A stretch of DNA of 64,000 nt from an uncultured Clostridia bacterium (GCA_945873955.1 CAMCFA010000001.1:186001-250000), one strand, 5' to 3'; shown: positions 1 through 9,837, counted from the first letter of the stretch. Numbers and translations: made by a program. The notes: a model not told the origin generated them from the letters alone.

Positions 1-399
1 GAACGTCACACCATGCTTGGGGAATTCCTCGAGATAGGGAGTTATCGGGCGGGTAGGGAGCTTCCCGCAGCCGGTGAACACTGCCTCAACGCCCAGCGCC
101 GCCGCAACGGGTATCATAAAGCGCAGCGTAGAACCGGATTCGCGGCAGTTTATCTCTGCGTATTCCGGCGGGTTTTCGATACCCTTGACGTAGGTGATGT
201 TGTTTTCGGTATGTATCTCAGCGCCGAGGGCGATGAGTGCTTCCGTCGTGGCGTCGGTGTCCTCACACTGAAGAACTCCGGTTATCTCGCTTTTTCCCTT
301 GCAAAGAGCGGCGCAGATGAGCGCCCGGTGGGAAATGCTCTTTGACGGCGGGATAACTACTTTTCCCGCAAGAGGTTTTGGTGTGATCACTATATTCAT
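1..399 (-). CDS. aroA: 3-phosphoshikimate 1-carboxyvinyltransferase (EPSP synthase), N-terminal part, cut by window edge
   Basis: The frame opens at an ATG at 399 and runs without a stop off the left edge, giving 133 residues. It begins MNIVITPKPLAGKVVIPPSK and contains the EPSP synthase signatures PPSKSISHRALICAAL (about residues 17-32) and NCRESGSTLRF (about 86-96), which bind shikimate-3-phosphate and phosphoenolpyruvate. The enzyme makes 5-enolpyruvylshikimate-3-phosphate in aromatic amino acid synthesis. An AAGGAG ribosome binding site lies 7 bases before the ATG. It follows aroB by 68 bases on the same strand, so the two are probably co-transcribed. The C-terminal two thirds lie outside the window. 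Confidence 0.95.
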   Translation of the reverse strand, partial: MNIVITPKPLAGKVVIPPSKSISHRALICAALCKGKSEITGVLQCEDTDATTEALIALGAEIHTENNITYVKGIENPPEYAEINCRESGSTLRFMIPVAAALGVEAVFTGCGKLPTRPITPYLEEFPKHGVTF

Positions 400-467
400 T
401 AGTTCGCTCCTTGAAATATGTTATGTCCGTATTATCTTCGGCGATCGCGTTTGTTGTATATCATGGG

Positions 468-1517
468 TCATACACCCAGAAATGCTTTATATTCCTCAAT
501 TGACATAGGATAGCCGCCGCTCTTGCCTATCTCCGGGCAGAGTACTATGCTGATCCCTGCGGAATCACGTTTTTTGTCGCCGAGAGAGTACTTAAACAGC
601 ACGTCAATCGGGGCGTCAGTGATGAGGGGAAGTTTGCACTTTGTCAGCAGAGTATCCAGCTTTTCGGACATTCCCGCCTCGCACATTCCTTTTTTCTCGG
701 CAATGTGGGTGAAAGTGCTCATGCCTATCGCGACTGCACAGCCGTGGGAAATGCCGGTGTAGTTGTAGTACTTCTCAATGGCGTGACCGAGTGTGTGACC
801 GAAATTAAGCACCATGCGCTCTCCGGTATCGCGTTCGTCGTGCTCCACGACCTGCGCCTTTATTGACACGCAGCGGGTGATTATATCCTCCAGATTCTCA
901 TGAACGTCCTTTTCAGAGAGCAGGTCAAACAGCTCCCGCGACTTTATCATGCCGTACTTCACGACCTCCGCCATGCCGTCCGCAAAGAACTCCGGCGTAA
1001 GGCTGGACAGCGTTTCAGTGTCGCACAGCACAAGCTGCGGCTGATAGAATGCTCCGACAAGGTTCTTGCCCCCTGCGATATCCACAGCGGTTTTACCGCC
1101 GACGGAGCTGTCGGTCTGGGCAAGCACGGTGGTGGGTATCTGCACGAAGCCGATTCCTCGCATATAGCTTGCCGCCGCGAAGCCGGTGAGGTCGCCGCAT
1201 ACGCCTCCGCCGAGGGCAATCAGCGCGTCTGAGCGGGTGAAGCTGTGCTCCGCAAGGAAGTCGTAGAGGGAAAGCAAGGTCTTGTGGCACTTCTGTGCTT
1301 CGCCGTGGGGGAACACGAATTTTTCGGCGGTGAAGCCGTTCTTTCCGAGGGAATCCAGCAGCCGCGCGGAATACAGCCCGTCCACGTTGTCGTCGGTGAC
1401 AACGCACACATGCCGGGACTTTATCGCCGCTGCTATGTACTCTCCCGCGTTATCCAGAAGCCCGCCGCCGACAAATATGTCGTAGCTGCGGCTGGCGTTT
1501 ACATGCACTTTATTCAT
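468..1517 (-). CDS. aroB: 3-dehydroquinate synthase
   Basis: The 349-residue protein has the normal length for AroB, which converts DAHP to 3-dehydroquinate with NAD and a divalent metal. Visible signatures are the glycine-rich ALGGGVCGDLTGFAA nucleotide-binding segment (about residues 102-116), the PTTVLAQTDSSVGGK stretch, GGKNLVGAFYQP and the metal-site motif LNFGHTLGHAIE. An AAAGGA site precedes the ATG. It is divergent from leuC and heads a probable aroB-aroA unit driven by the promoter at 1553-1581. Nothing is missing or fused. Confidence 0.96.
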   Translation of the reverse strand: MNKVHVNASRSYDIFVGGGLLDNAGEYIAAAIKSRHVCVVTDDNVDGLYSARLLDSLGKNGFTAEKFVFPHGEAQKCHKTLLSLYDFLAEHSFTRSDALIALGGGVCGDLTGFAAASYMRGIGFVQIPTTVLAQTDSSVGGKTAVDIAGGKNLVGAFYQPQLVLCDTETLSSLTPEFFADGMAEVVKYGMIKSRELFDLLSEKDVHENLEDIITRCVSIKAQVVEHDERDTGERMVLNFGHTLGHAIEKYYNYTGISHGCAVAIGMSTFTHIAEKKGMCEAGMSEKLDTLLTKCKLPLITDAPIDVLFKYSLGDKKRDSAGISIVLCPEIGKSGGYPMSIEEYKAFLGV

Positions 1518-1552
1518 AGGGGTCTGTCCTTTCCTTTGGTATATACCTCTTT

Positions 1553-1581
1553 ATTATAGCGCAATTTCGGGAAAAAGTCAA
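1553..1581 (-). promoter_or_regulatory. promoter of aroB
   Basis: On the minus strand there is TTGACT, a 17-base spacer and a perfect TATAAT. The -10 box lies 36 bases before the aroB start codon. It is a textbook sigma-A promoter pointing to aroB-aroA. Confidence 0.8.
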
Positions 1582-1674
1582 CCGGGTGAGGTAAAACTTG
1601 CCTGATGTGTCGGGGACAAAGGTAATGTAACCGTTATCATACTCTCACTCCACTGAAAAAAAGTGTAAAAGCTC

Positions 1675-1703
1675 TTTACACAAATCAAAAAAAGTGCTAT
1701 AAT
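1675..1703 (+). promoter_or_regulatory. promoter of the leuC operon
   Basis: TTTACA (1675-1680), a 17-base spacer and TATAAT (1698-1703) lie about 60 bases before leuC. The leader of about 50 bases is too short for a T-box or a leader-peptide attenuator, so control is more likely at the promoter. Confidence 0.8.
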
Positions 1704-1716
1704 ATATTTTGGTATT

Positions 1717-1736
1717 GTATGCGATAATCAGCATAC
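1717..1736. promoter_or_regulatory. inverted repeat just downstream of the leuC transcription start
   Basis: GTATGC (1717-1722) and GCATAC (1731-1736) form an inverted repeat with an 8-base centre, a few bases past the expected start of transcription. The place suits an operator or a short 5' hairpin in the leu mRNA. No regulator binding here is identified. Confidence 0.4.
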
Positions 1737-1762
1737 GCAAACAATAAGGAGGACTAAACAAC

Positions 1763-3028
1763 ATGGGTATGACAATGACACAGAAGATTCTTGCGAAGCA
1801 CGCGGGTCTTGAAACTGTCGTTCCGGGACAGCTGATCAGAGCGAAGCTGGACATGGTGCTGGGCAATGACATCACCAGTCCGGTAGCTATCAACGAATTT
1901 GAGAAAAGCGGCTTTGACAGCGTTTTTGACCGCACAAAGATATCTCTTGTAATGGATCACTTCACCCCGAACAAGGACATCAAGGCGGCAAAGCAGTGCC
2001 AGCAGTGCCGCAATTTCGCAGATAAATACGATATTCTGAACTACTACGACGTTGGCAACGTCGGCATTGAGCACGCACTTTTGCCCGAAAAAGGTCTGGT
2101 CGTGCCGTCCGACTGTGTAATCGGCGCGGACAGCCACACCTGTACCTACGGCGCGTTAGGCGCTTTCTCCACCGGCGTAGGCTCTACCGATATGGCGGCG
2201 GGCATGGCTACCGGAGAGGCATGGTTCAAGGTTCCTACCGCTATCAAGTTCAATCTCACCGGAAAGCTCGGCAAGTGGGTAAGCGGCAAGGACGTGATCC
2301 TGCATATTATCGGCATGATCGGCGTTGACGGCGCTCTTTATCAGTCTATGGAGTTCACAGGAGAGGGGCTTAAGAGCCTTTCTATGGACGACCGCCTCTG
2401 CATGGCAAATATGGCTATTGAAGCTGGTGCGAAGAACGGTATCTTCGAGGTTGACGAGGTAACTCTCGCCTATGTTAAGGGAAGAACTGACCGTCAGTTC
2501 GAGGTCATGAAGGCTGACCCCGACGCAGAGTACAGCCGCGTGATAGACATTGACCTGTCCGAGATCCGTCCCACTGTTTCTTTCCCGCACCTGCCGGAGA
2601 ACACAAAGACTATCGACGAGATAGCAAAGATGGACAAGATAAAGATAGATCAGGTAGTTATAGGCTCCTGCACCAACGGACGTTACTCCGACCTTGAAAC
2701 CGCCGCAAAGGTAGTTAAGGGCAAGAAGGTCGCAAAGGGCGTTCGCGCGATCGTGATCCCTGCTACTCAGCAGATCTACCTTGACGCGCTGAAAAACGGA
2801 CTGCTGGAAACCTTTATCGAAGCCGGAATGGTAGTTTCCGCGCCGACCTGCGGACCCTGCCTCGGCGGACACATGGGTATTCTGGCACCGGGTGAGCGGG
2901 CTGTTTCCACCACCAACAGAAACTTTGTCGGCAGAATGGGCGACACCACTTCCGAGGTTTACCTTGCAAGCCCGGCTATCGCTGCGGCAAGCGCCCTCAC
3001 CGGCTATATCTCGGACGTTCAGGAATAA
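1763..3028 (+). CDS. leuC: 3-isopropylmalate dehydratase, large subunit
   Basis: The 421-residue protein belongs to the shorter LeuC class common in Clostridia and archaea. With LeuD it isomerises 2-isopropylmalate to 3-isopropylmalate in leucine synthesis. The three cysteines that hold the 4Fe-4S cluster are visible: Cys303 in VIGSCTNGR, and Cys363 and Cys366 in [23 protein letters not shown] (about residues 122-134) is the usual aconitase-family segment. An AAGGAGGA site precedes the ATG. It is the first gene of leuC-leuD-GNAT-leuB. No leuA is present in the window. Confidence 0.96.
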   Translation: MGMTMTQKILAKHAGLETVVPGQLIRAKLDMVLGNDITSPVAINEFEKSGFDSVFDRTKISLVMDHFTPNKDIKAAKQCQQCRNFADKYDILNYYDVGNVGIEHALLPEKGLVVPSDCVIGADSHTCTYGALGAFSTGVGSTDMAAGMATGEAWFKVPTAIKFNLTGKLGKWVSGKDVILHIIGMIGVDGALYQSMEFTGEGLKSLSMDDRLCMANMAIEAGAKNGIFEVDEVTLAYVKGRTDRQFEVMKADPDAEYSRVIDIDLSEIRPTVSFPHLPENTKTIDEIAKMDKIKIDQVVIGSCTNGRYSDLETAAKVVKGKKVAKGVRAIVIPATQQIYLDALKNGLLETFIEAGMVVSAPTCGPCLGGHMGILAPGERAVSTTNRNFVGRMGDTTSEVYLASPAIAAASALTGYISDVQE

Positions 3029-3040
3029 GGAGGACACACA

Positions 3041-3523
3041 ATGAAAGCACACGGTATTGTACATAAATACGGAGATAACGTCGATACGGACGTTATAATT
3101 CCTGCAAGATACCTCAACACTGCCGACCACAAGGAGCTTGCCTCCCACTGCATGGAGGATATCGACAAGGACTTCGTGAACAAGGTTAAGCCCGGAGATA
3201 TCATGGTCGCTAATATGAACTTCGGCTGTGGCAGCTCCCGCGAGCACGCACCTATTGCTATCAAGGAGAGCGGTATCGCATGCGTTATTGCTTCCACCTT
3301 TGCAAGAATTTTTTATCGCAACGCGATAAATATTGGTCTGCCTATCCTTGAATGTGACGCCGCTGCAAAGGACATCGACGCGGGCAACGAGGTAGACATT
3401 GATTTCGACACCGGCATTATCACTAATGTAACAAAGGGCAGAACATATCAGGCGCAGCCGTTCCCGGACTTCATCAAAGAGATCATCAACAAGGGCGGAC
3501 TGCTGAAATCTATCAAGGGCTGA
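3041..3523 (+). CDS. leuD: 3-isopropylmalate dehydratase, small subunit
   Basis: The 160-residue swivel subunit partners LeuC. Signatures are [15 protein letters not shown] near the N-terminus and the substrate-loop motif [11 protein letters not shown] (about residues 62-72). The length fits the short LeuD class that goes with a 420-residue LeuC. It starts 12 bases after leuC behind an AAGGAGGA site, so it is translated from the same message. Confidence 0.96.
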   Translation: MKAHGIVHKYGDNVDTDVIIPARYLNTADHKELASHCMEDIDKDFVNKVKPGDIMVANMNFGCGSSREHAPIAIKESGIACVIASTFARIFYRNAINIGLPILECDAAAKDIDAGNEVDIDFDTGIITNVTKGRTYQAQPFPDFIKEIINKGGLLKSIKG

Positions 3524-3545
3524 TTATTTCACTGGGGGCGGTTCT

Positions 3546-4004
3546 GTGGTAATCAACATTCAGAATGTTCTGCGAACCACGCACCTTAATTATACGGCGC
3601 TGGCTTCGGCTACCTGCGGGTGGGATCATATCGCACAGCTTGACTTTTACGACTATCTTCACTGCATGGAACAGTCGCTCTGCACCGCCGCTGTCACTGT
3701 TGACAAGGCGGTAAAGGGGGTCTGCGTGTGCAGCAGGTCGCTTATTCCGGACAGTTGTGAGATAGAATTGCTTTGTATTGAGCAAGCATTCCGCAGGAAA
3801 GGTCTTGGCAGGAAGCTGCTTTCACACGCCTTGAGAAACATGCGCACTCTGAGAATACGGGCGGCATTTTTATGGGTGAATGAGACCAATTCCGCAGCGA
3901 TCAGTTTTTTCACAGGCTTCGGCTTTACCCCGGACGGAAAGCGCAGACCCTCCCGGACAAGCATTCACGGCGAGGAGCTTCGCTTCAAGATAGACATTTA
4001 TTAG
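3546..4004 (+). CDS. GNAT-family N-acetyltransferase
   Basis: The 152-residue protein carries a GNAT fold. The acetyl-CoA-binding motif A is visible as [19 protein letters not shown] (about residues 79-97), with the R-x-x-G-x-G core, followed by a motif B-like [17 protein letters not shown]. It probably starts at the GTG at 3546 behind GGGGGCGG. The gene lies between leuD and leuB, 22 bases after leuD and 14 before leuB, so it is part of the leu message. The substrate cannot be told from the sequence. It is not a known leucine pathway enzyme, and its place may only mean co-expression. Confidence 0.8.
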   Translation: MVINIQNVLRTTHLNYTALASATCGWDHIAQLDFYDYLHCMEQSLCTAAVTVDKAVKGVCVCSRSLIPDSCEIELLCIEQAFRRKGLGRKLLSHALRNMRTLRIRAAFLWVNETNSAAISFFTGFGFTPDGKRRPSRTSIHGEELRFKIDIY

Positions 4005-4018
4005 AGAGGTATTTCCAC

Positions 4019-5101
4019 ATGGAAAAGAATATCGCAGTAATCAAGGGCGACGGCATAGGACCGGAAATTGTCACCGAGGCAATGAAGGTGCTGGACAAGG
4101 TCGCTGCAAAGTACGGTCACAAATTCAATTATGAGCAGCTCTTAATGGGCGGCTGCTCCATTGACGCTAACGGCGTACCGCTGACGGACGAAACTATCGA
4201 GCGCTGCAAGGCTTCCGACGCGGTGCTTATGGGGTCTATCGGCGGCGACACCACGAAATCTCCGTGGTACAAGCTCCCGGCGAACCTTCGCCCGGAGGCG
4301 GGTCTGCTCAAGATCCGCAAGTCGCTGGGACTGTTTGCGAATCTTCGTCCCTGCCTGCTGTTCAGTGAGCTTTCCAGCGCCTGCCCGCTGAAAAAGGAGA
4401 TCAGCGACAAGGGCTTTGATATGCTCATCATGAGAGAGCTTACCGGAGGTCTGTACTTCGGTGAGCGCCACACCGAGGAGGTAGACGGCGTTATGACCGC
4501 GGTCGATACTCTGAAATACGACGAAAAGGAGATCCGCCGCATTGCTATCAAGGCTTTCGACGTAGCAATGAAGCGCCGCAAGAAAGTCACCAGCGTTGAT
4601 AAGGCTAACGTCCTTGACAGCTCCCGCCTGTGGAGAAAGGTAATTGAGGAAGTTGCAAAGGACTATCCGGAGGTAACTCTGGAGCACATGCTGGTGGACA
4701 ACTCCGCAATGCAGCTTGTGAAAGACCCTGCGCAGTTTGACGTAATGGTCACCGAGAATATGTTCGGTGATATCCTGTCGGACGAGGCTTCAATGATAAC
4801 CGGTTCTATCGGAATGCTGCCCTCCGCAAGCATGAACGAGACCAAGTTTGGACTGTACGAGCCGTCCGGCGGTTCAGCCCCGGATATCGCAGGTCAGAAC
4901 AAGGCTAACCCTATCGCGACGATACTCTCCGCGGCTATGATGCTGCGCTACTCTTTCGATATGAATGACGAGGCAGACGCCGTTGAAAACGCAGTACGCC
5001 AGACGATCAAGGACGGTTTCAGAACAGGAGATATCATGTCCGAGGGAATGACGCTGCTTTCCTGCTCCGAAATGGGCAGCAAGATCGCAGAGTACATCTG
5101 A
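4019..5101 (+). CDS. leuB: 3-isopropylmalate dehydrogenase
   Basis: The 360-residue enzyme oxidises and decarboxylates 3-isopropylmalate to 2-oxoisocaproate with NAD. The isocitrate/isopropylmalate dehydrogenase pattern is complete: [13 protein letters not shown] at the N-terminus, [12 protein letters not shown] with the substrate-binding residues, [14 protein letters not shown], a [11 protein letters not shown] segment, and [20 protein letters not shown] with the metal-binding aspartates. [12 protein letters not shown] follows as expected. The length is normal. It closes the leu unit. Confidence 0.96.
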   Translation: MEKNIAVIKGDGIGPEIVTEAMKVLDKVAAKYGHKFNYEQLLMGGCSIDANGVPLTDETIERCKASDAVLMGSIGGDTTKSPWYKLPANLRPEAGLLKIRKSLGLFANLRPCLLFSELSSACPLKKEISDKGFDMLIMRELTGGLYFGERHTEEVDGVMTAVDTLKYDEKEIRRIAIKAFDVAMKRRKKVTSVDKANVLDSSRLWRKVIEEVAKDYPEVTLEHMLVDNSAMQLVKDPAQFDVMVTENMFGDILSDEASMITGSIGMLPSASMNETKFGLYEPSGGSAPDIAGQNKANPIATILSAAMMLRYSFDMNDEADAVENAVRQTIKDGFRTGDIMSEGMTLLSCSEMGSKIAEYI

Positions 5102-5107
5102 TGTATA

Positions 5108-5125
5108 AATTTCGGTTCCGAAATT
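5108..5125. repeat. perfect palindrome between leuB and glyA
   Basis: AATTTCGG (5108-5115) and CCGAAATT (5118-5125) form a perfect 8-base inverted repeat around TT, 7 bases after the leuB stop. No T-run follows, so it is not a typical intrinsic terminator. It may mark the leuB 3' end or be a protein site upstream of glyA. Confidence 0.4.
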
Positions 5126-5176
5126 CATAATTCATTAATAGAGGCAGTTACATATTATTGAAAGGAGTTCCCACCT

Positions 5177-6430
5177 ATGTACAATGATTTAATGGATTCT
5201 ATCGGCTTTCTTGGTCAGTACGACAAAGACGTTGCCGACGCAATGGGGCTTGAGCTTGCTCGCCAGAAGCGCAATCTTGAGCTTATCGCCAGCGAGAATA
5301 TCGTTTCCCCGGCGGTAATGGCTGCAATGGGCAGCGTACTCACCAACAAGTACGCTGAGGGCTATCCCGGAAAGCGCTACTATGGCGGCTGCGAGGACGT
5401 TGATATCGTTGAAAATATCGCTATCGAGCGCGCAAAGGAGCTGTTCGGCGCTAAATTTGCCAATGTGCAGGCTCACTCCGGCGCACAGGCTAACACCGCT
5501 GTGTACGTTGCTTTGCTTCAGCCCGGCGATACTGTTATGGGTATGTCGCTGGCTCACGGCGGACACCTCACACACGGTTCTCCCGTAAACATCTCCGGTA
5601 AGTATTTCAACTTCGTTCCTTACGGCACAAACGACGACGGCTTTATCGACTACGAGGAGCTTTACAAGCAGGCAAACAAGTGCAAGCCTAAGCTCATCGT
5701 TGCCGGTGCGTCTGCATATCCCAGAACGATAGACTTCGCGAAGCTCTCCGAGATCGCACGCGCTGTCGGAGCATATCTCATGGTAGATATGGCGCATATC
5801 GCAGGTCTTGTTGCGGCAGGTCAGCACATGAGTCCTGTTCCGTATGCGGATATCGTAACAACAACCACTCACAAGACGCTTCGCGGTCCCCGCGGCGGTC
5901 TTATCCTTACCAACAACGAATATCTTGCAAAGAAGATAAACTCCGCTATTTTCCCCGGCACACAGGGCGGTCCGCTCATGCACGTTATCGCGGCTAAGGC
6001 TGTATGCTTCGGTGAGGCGCTCAAGCCCGAATTCAAGGAGTACGGCGCTCAGATCGTGAAGAACGCTAAGGTGCTTGCTGATACTCTGCTGGAAAAGGGA
6101 TTCCAGCTTGTTTCCGGCGGCACGGACAACCACCTCATGCTTGTGGATCTCCGCCCGTTCAACATCACCGGCAAGGAAATGGAAACCAAGCTGGACGAGT
6201 GCTATATCACAGTAAACAAGAACGCTATCCCCAACGATCCGCAGAAGCCCGCTTACACCTCCGGCGTAAGAATAGGCACACCTGCCGTTACCACAAGAGG
6301 TCTGAAAGAGGACGACATGCGCGTTGTCGGCGAGTGTATCTACCTCACCGCGAAGGACTTTGAGAGCAACAAGGAAAAGGTTCGCGGCATGGTGAATGAG
6401 ATCTGCAAGAAATACCCGCTCTATGAATAA
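5177..6430 (+). CDS. glyA: serine hydroxymethyltransferase
   Basis: The 417-residue PLP enzyme interconverts serine and glycine with tetrahydrofolate and feeds one-carbon units to purine and thymidylate synthesis. The Schiff-base lysine is Lys233 in [41 protein letters not shown] and [14 protein letters not shown] are further family signatures. An AAAGGAG site sits 9 bases before the ATG. The 75-base gap from leuB holds a palindrome but no convincing promoter, so it may be partly co-transcribed with leu. Confidence 0.97.
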   Translation: MYNDLMDSIGFLGQYDKDVADAMGLELARQKRNLELIASENIVSPAVMAAMGSVLTNKYAEGYPGKRYYGGCEDVDIVENIAIERAKELFGAKFANVQAHSGAQANTAVYVALLQPGDTVMGMSLAHGGHLTHGSPVNISGKYFNFVPYGTNDDGFIDYEELYKQANKCKPKLIVAGASAYPRTIDFAKLSEIARAVGAYLMVDMAHIAGLVAAGQHMSPVPYADIVTTTTHKTLRGPRGGLILTNNEYLAKKINSAIFPGTQGGPLMHVIAAKAVCFGEALKPEFKEYGAQIVKNAKVLADTLLEKGFQLVSGGTDNHLMLVDLRPFNITGKEMETKLDECYITVNKNAIPNDPQKPAYTSGVRIGTPAVTTRGLKEDDMRVVGECIYLTAKDFESNKEKVRGMVNEICKKYPLYE

Positions 6431-6436
6431 CAAAAT

Positions 6437-6466
6437 ATCTCCTCTGTCCGGCAGGGCAGGGGAGAT
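6437..6466 (+). other. strong hairpin between glyA and the PRPP synthetase gene
   Basis: ATCTCCTCTGTC (6437-6448) pairs with GGCAGGGGAGAT (6455-6466) through 12 base pairs including G-U pairs, with a 6-base loop. It begins 7 bases after the glyA stop. No T-run follows, so it may stabilise the glyA 3' end or reduce read-through rather than end transcription fully. Confidence 0.5.
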
Positions 6467-6529
6467 CAAGTGCTGTTTCGGCACATTCTGCAGAAAAATA
6501 AATCAAAAAAACACGAGGGAAGAAGAAAC

Positions 6530-7681
6530 ATGACAACTGTAAAGAATACCGAGGTTTTATACCAGAACTACCAGTCCGTTGCCCCGCTTGGTCTTATCTG
6601 CATGAACGGTACGCAGGAGCTTGGCGCGAAGATAAACAGCTACCTTGAGCGCTGGGCAGACAGGAACGGAATGCCCCACGACGATTTTATGATCGAGTGC
6701 CAGTGTCCGAGATTCCAGTCCGGCGACGCTAAGGGACTTATCAAGAGCACCGTTAGAGGTAAGGATCTGTTCATTCTGGTGGACGTTGGAAACTACAACT
6801 GCAAGTACCAGCTTTTCGACTGCGAAAACAGCATGTCCCCGGACGATCACTACATGGATCTGATGAGGATAATTCAAGCGGCGAGCGGAAAGCCGCACCG
6901 TATCAATGTTATCATGCCGCTCCTCTACGGCGGACGTCAGCACAGAAGAAGCTACCGCGAGTCGCTGGACTGTGCAGTTGCTTTGCAGGAGCTTCAGAGA
7001 ATGGGCGTATCCAACCTTGTTACCGTTGACGCTCACGATCCGAGAGTGTGCAATGCCGTTCCGCTCATGGGCTTTGACAATGTAATGCCCAGCTATCAGG
7101 TGCTGAAAGCAATGCTGAAGGATTTCCCCGACCTTATCATCGACAAGGATCACTTTATGGTGGTAAGCCCGGACGAGGGCGCTCTCCAGCGCAACATGTT
7201 CTATGCTTCTGTTATGGAGGTAGACATGGGCATGTTCTACAAGCGCCGTGATTATTCCACTATCGTTGATGGGCGCAATCCTATCGTGGCGCATGAATAT
7301 CTTGGCGCTTCGGTAGAGGGCAAGGACGTTTTCGTGGCGGACGATATCATTTCCTCCGGCGAATCCATGCTGGATATCGCTAAGGAGCTGAAAGCGCGCA
7401 AGGCAAAGAGAATGTTCGCGTATGCTACCTACTCTATCTTCACAAAGGGACTCAAGCAGTTTGACGATGCATACGAACAGGGGCTTATCCACGGCGTATT
7501 CGGCACGAACCTCACCTACCGCACACCGGAGCTCCTTTCCCGCCCGTGGTTCAAGGAAGTTGATGTTTCAAAGTACCTCGCATACTTCATTGCTTCGATT
7601 AACCACGACACTTCTATCAGCAATGTTATTGACCCTCACGAGAAGATCAAGGCGCTGCTGAGAGAGCACAGAGGGCTATAA
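6530..7681 (+). CDS. ribose-phosphate pyrophosphokinase (PRPP synthetase) family, divergent
   Basis: From the ATG at 6530 the product has 383 residues, longer than the usual 310-320 of bacterial Prs. The fold is recognisable: SGDAKGLIKSTVRGKDLFIL near residue 66, a VTVDAHDPRVCN metal-site segment in place of the usual VDLH, VVSPDEGALQR, and the PRPP loop VFVADDIISSGESML (about residues 270-284). The flexible loop reads YGGRQHRRS rather than YARQDRK. It should make PRPP for nucleotide, His and Trp synthesis, but the loop changes leave room for a related pyrophosphokinase. An upstream in-frame ATG at 6470 lacks a ribosome binding site. rarA follows 1 base later. Confidence 0.8.
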   Translation: MTTVKNTEVLYQNYQSVAPLGLICMNGTQELGAKINSYLERWADRNGMPHDDFMIECQCPRFQSGDAKGLIKSTVRGKDLFILVDVGNYNCKYQLFDCENSMSPDDHYMDLMRIIQAASGKPHRINVIMPLLYGGRQHRRSYRESLDCAVALQELQRMGVSNLVTVDAHDPRVCNAVPLMGFDNVMPSYQVLKAMLKDFPDLIIDKDHFMVVSPDEGALQRNMFYASVMEVDMGMFYKRRDYSTIVDGRNPIVAHEYLGASVEGKDVFVADDIISSGESMLDIAKELKARKAKRMFAYATYSIFTKGLKQFDDAYEQGLIHGVFGTNLTYRTPELLSRPWFKEVDVSKYLAYFIASINHDTSISNVIDPHEKIKALLREHRGL

Positions 7682-7682
7682 T

Positions 7683-8927
7683 ATGCCGCTGGCAGACAGG
7701 ATCCGTCCTGCTACGATAGATGATGTTGTAGGACAGTCACATCTGATCGGAAAAAACCGTCCGCTTTCAAAGATAATCGAAAGCGGACATATCCCAAATA
7801 TGATATTTTACGGTCCGTCCGGCGTCGGAAAGACTACGGTTGCGCGTATCATTGCAAATTCTGCGAACATGCGGCTGCACAAGCTCAACGGGACGACTGC
7901 CTCCACCGGGGATATAAAAAGTGTTGTGTCCGAGGTGGATACGTTCTTAGGCTCTAACGGGATCCTGCTGTACCTTGATGAGATACAGTATCTCAACAAG
8001 AAACAGCAGCAGAGCCTGCTTGAATATATCGAGGACGGTAGCGTGACGCTGATTGCTTCCACCACTGAGAACCCGTATTTCTATGTCTACAACGCGATAC
8101 TGTCCCGCAGCACGGTGTTTGAGTTCAAATCAGTGCAGCCGGCGGAGCTGGAAAGGGCAGTGCGCCGCGGATTCTCCAGCATGACAGAGGAGACCGGGGT
8201 GGAATACGACCTTGATGATGAGGCGATAAAGTACATCTGCAACGGCTGCGGGGGAGATGTGCGCAAATCCCTGAACACTGTCGAACTGTGTGCGCTCACC
8301 TGTAATGACGGAAAGATAACTCTTGACCTTGCAAAGCAGCTAACCCAGCGGAGCAACATGCGCTACGACCGCGACGGCGACCAGCATTACGACCTGCTGT
8401 CGGCGCTCCAGAAGTCTATACGCGGCTCTGACGAGAACGCTGCACTGCATTATGCTGCCAGACTTCTTGCGGCAGGGGATCTTATCTCAATATGCCGCAG
8501 GCTTCTTGTTATAGCCAGCGAGGACATAGGGCTTGCGTACCCGCAGGCAGTACCGATAGTCAAGGCGTGCGTAGACAACGCCATGCAGCTTGGTCTGCCG
8601 GAGGCAAGGATCCCTATCGGCGAAGCGGTGATACTGCTGGCAACATCTCCCAAGTCCAACAGCGCCTACAACGCGATAAATGCTGCTCTGGAGGACGTCC
8701 AGCACGGGGAGGCATACGATTTCCCGCGCCAGCTTCAGAATGTACACTGCGACGGCGAAGGCGCAGCGGTAAAGGGTCAGCATTACCTCTACCCGCACGA
8801 TTATCCGAATCACTGGGTGAAACAGCAGTATCTGCCGGACGCGATAAAGGACAAGGTGTACTACCAGTATGGCGACAACAAGCACGAAAACGCTGCAAAA
8901 GAGTACTGGAGCAAGATCAAAAAATAG
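7683..8927 (+). CDS. rarA: replication-associated recombination protein A (AAA+ ATPase)
   Basis: The 414-residue clamp-loader-like AAA+ protein acts at stalled replication forks. Walker A is GPSGVGKTT (residues 44-52) and Walker B is LYLDEIQYL (about 96-104), with the DEIQ variant. ASTTENPYF and SRSTVFEFK are the sensor-1 and arginine-finger regions. The C-terminal half (EDIGLAYPQA, PEARIPIGEAVILLATSPKS) is diagnostic for RarA/MgsA. It starts 1 base after the PRPP synthetase gene, so the two are coupled. Its 3' end overlaps the convergent S1 gene by 11 bases. Confidence 0.93.
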   Translation: MPLADRIRPATIDDVVGQSHLIGKNRPLSKIIESGHIPNMIFYGPSGVGKTTVARIIANSANMRLHKLNGTTASTGDIKSVVSEVDTFLGSNGILLYLDEIQYLNKKQQQSLLEYIEDGSVTLIASTTENPYFYVYNAILSRSTVFEFKSVQPAELERAVRRGFSSMTEETGVEYDLDDEAIKYICNGCGGDVRKSLNTVELCALTCNDGKITLDLAKQLTQRSNMRYDRDGDQHYDLLSALQKSIRGSDENAALHYAARLLAAGDLISICRRLLVIASEDIGLAYPQAVPIVKACVDNAMQLGLPEARIPIGEAVILLATSPKSNSAYNAINAALEDVQHGEAYDFPRQLQNVHCDGEGAAVKGQHYLYPHDYPNHWVKQQYLPDAIKDKVYYQYGDNKHENAAKEYWSKIKK

Positions 8928-9837
8928 TCTGTATCACCTTGCTTGAATAGCTGCCGGAATACAGCCAGCGGTCAATATGACCGGAGGTCTGGAAATATTT
9001 CAGCTCATTGTCGCAGTAGGCGCTTTCAGAGGCGCTCACGATGATGAGCTTTATTTTCATCTTTTCGGGGATTATTGCCTTTATGTACACGCTGGCGCAG
9101 CTATTCACCGATACGTCGCTCCGCAGCTCAGCAAGCCCGGCAAGGTTCGGCGTCAGCTCCACGAAAATGCCGTAGTCCTCTATCGAGCGGACTATCCCGG
9201 TCACTGTTTCTCCTACCTCAAACATGGCGGCGTTCTGCTCCCATGTACCGAGAAGCTCCTTGTGGGTCAGGCATATCCTGCCGTTTTCTAGGGACTTCAC
9301 CACTGCGTAGATATCCTGCCCGACACGGAAACGGTCGCTTGGGTGGCTTATCCTTGACACGGATATCATGTCTATCGGGATAAGCGAGGGGATACCGCAG
9401 CCGATATCCACAAAGCAGCCGAAGGACTCAAGATGAGTTACCCGCGCCGGTATGATATCTCCGGGAGTCAGCGACGAAAGGTACTCCCGCATGCATTTCT
9501 CCTGCGCAGCACGCCGTGACAGCACCGCGTATAGTTCTCCGTTCTCCTTTCGGCGGAAGTCGGTCACAATGAAAGACACAGGCTTGTTCACCCGGGATAT
9601 CAGCGCGATATCCTTTGTTGTTCCCTCTGCAATGCCGATAGCCCCCTCCTCACGGGGAATGATACCGCGCATACAGCCGAGGTCGATAATTAAATTGTGC
9701 CGACTGTCGCATATAATGCACGGCGCTTCGAGGATTTTTCCCGCGGACATGCACTCGTTCAGCGTAAAATAAGATTGCAGGGAGCAGCGGTTATCCGCAG
9801 TCCCGATCAAGAAGCCCTCAGGCAGATACTCTGTCAT
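8917..9837 (-). CDS. S1 RNA-binding domain protein (two clear S1 domains)
   Basis: The 306-residue protein has an N-terminal beta-rich part and two S1-type OB domains: GDIIPARVTHLESFGCFVDI (about residues 125-190) and GETVTGIVRSIEDYGIFVEL (about 207-275). Proteins of this kind bind single-stranded RNA and act in translation or RNA turnover. It is a stand-alone form, shorter than ribosomal protein S1, and its exact role is not known. A GGAGGT site lies 6 bases before the ATG. It converges on rarA and shares 11 bases with it. It lies downstream of the arg operon terminator. Confidence 0.8.
   Translation of the reverse strand: MTEYLPEGFLIGTADNRCSLQSYFTLNECMSAGKILEAPCIICDSRHNLIIDLGCMRGIIPREEGAIGIAEGTTKDIALISRVNKPVSFIVTDFRRKENGELYAVLSRRAAQEKCMREYLSSLTPGDIIPARVTHLESFGCFVDIGCGIPSLIPIDMISVSRISHPSDRFRVGQDIYAVVKSLENGRICLTHKELLGTWEQNAAMFEVGETVTGIVRSIEDYGIFVELTPNLAGLAELRSDVSVNSCASVYIKAIIPEKMKIKLIIVSASESAYCDNELKYFQTSGHIDRWLYSGSYSSKVIQTIF

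Noticed and set aside
2156-6484. Long antisense frames opposite leuC, leuB and glyA (up to 431 residues)
   Set aside because: They mirror the strong codon bias of the real genes, have no ribosome binding site and no recognisable domain.
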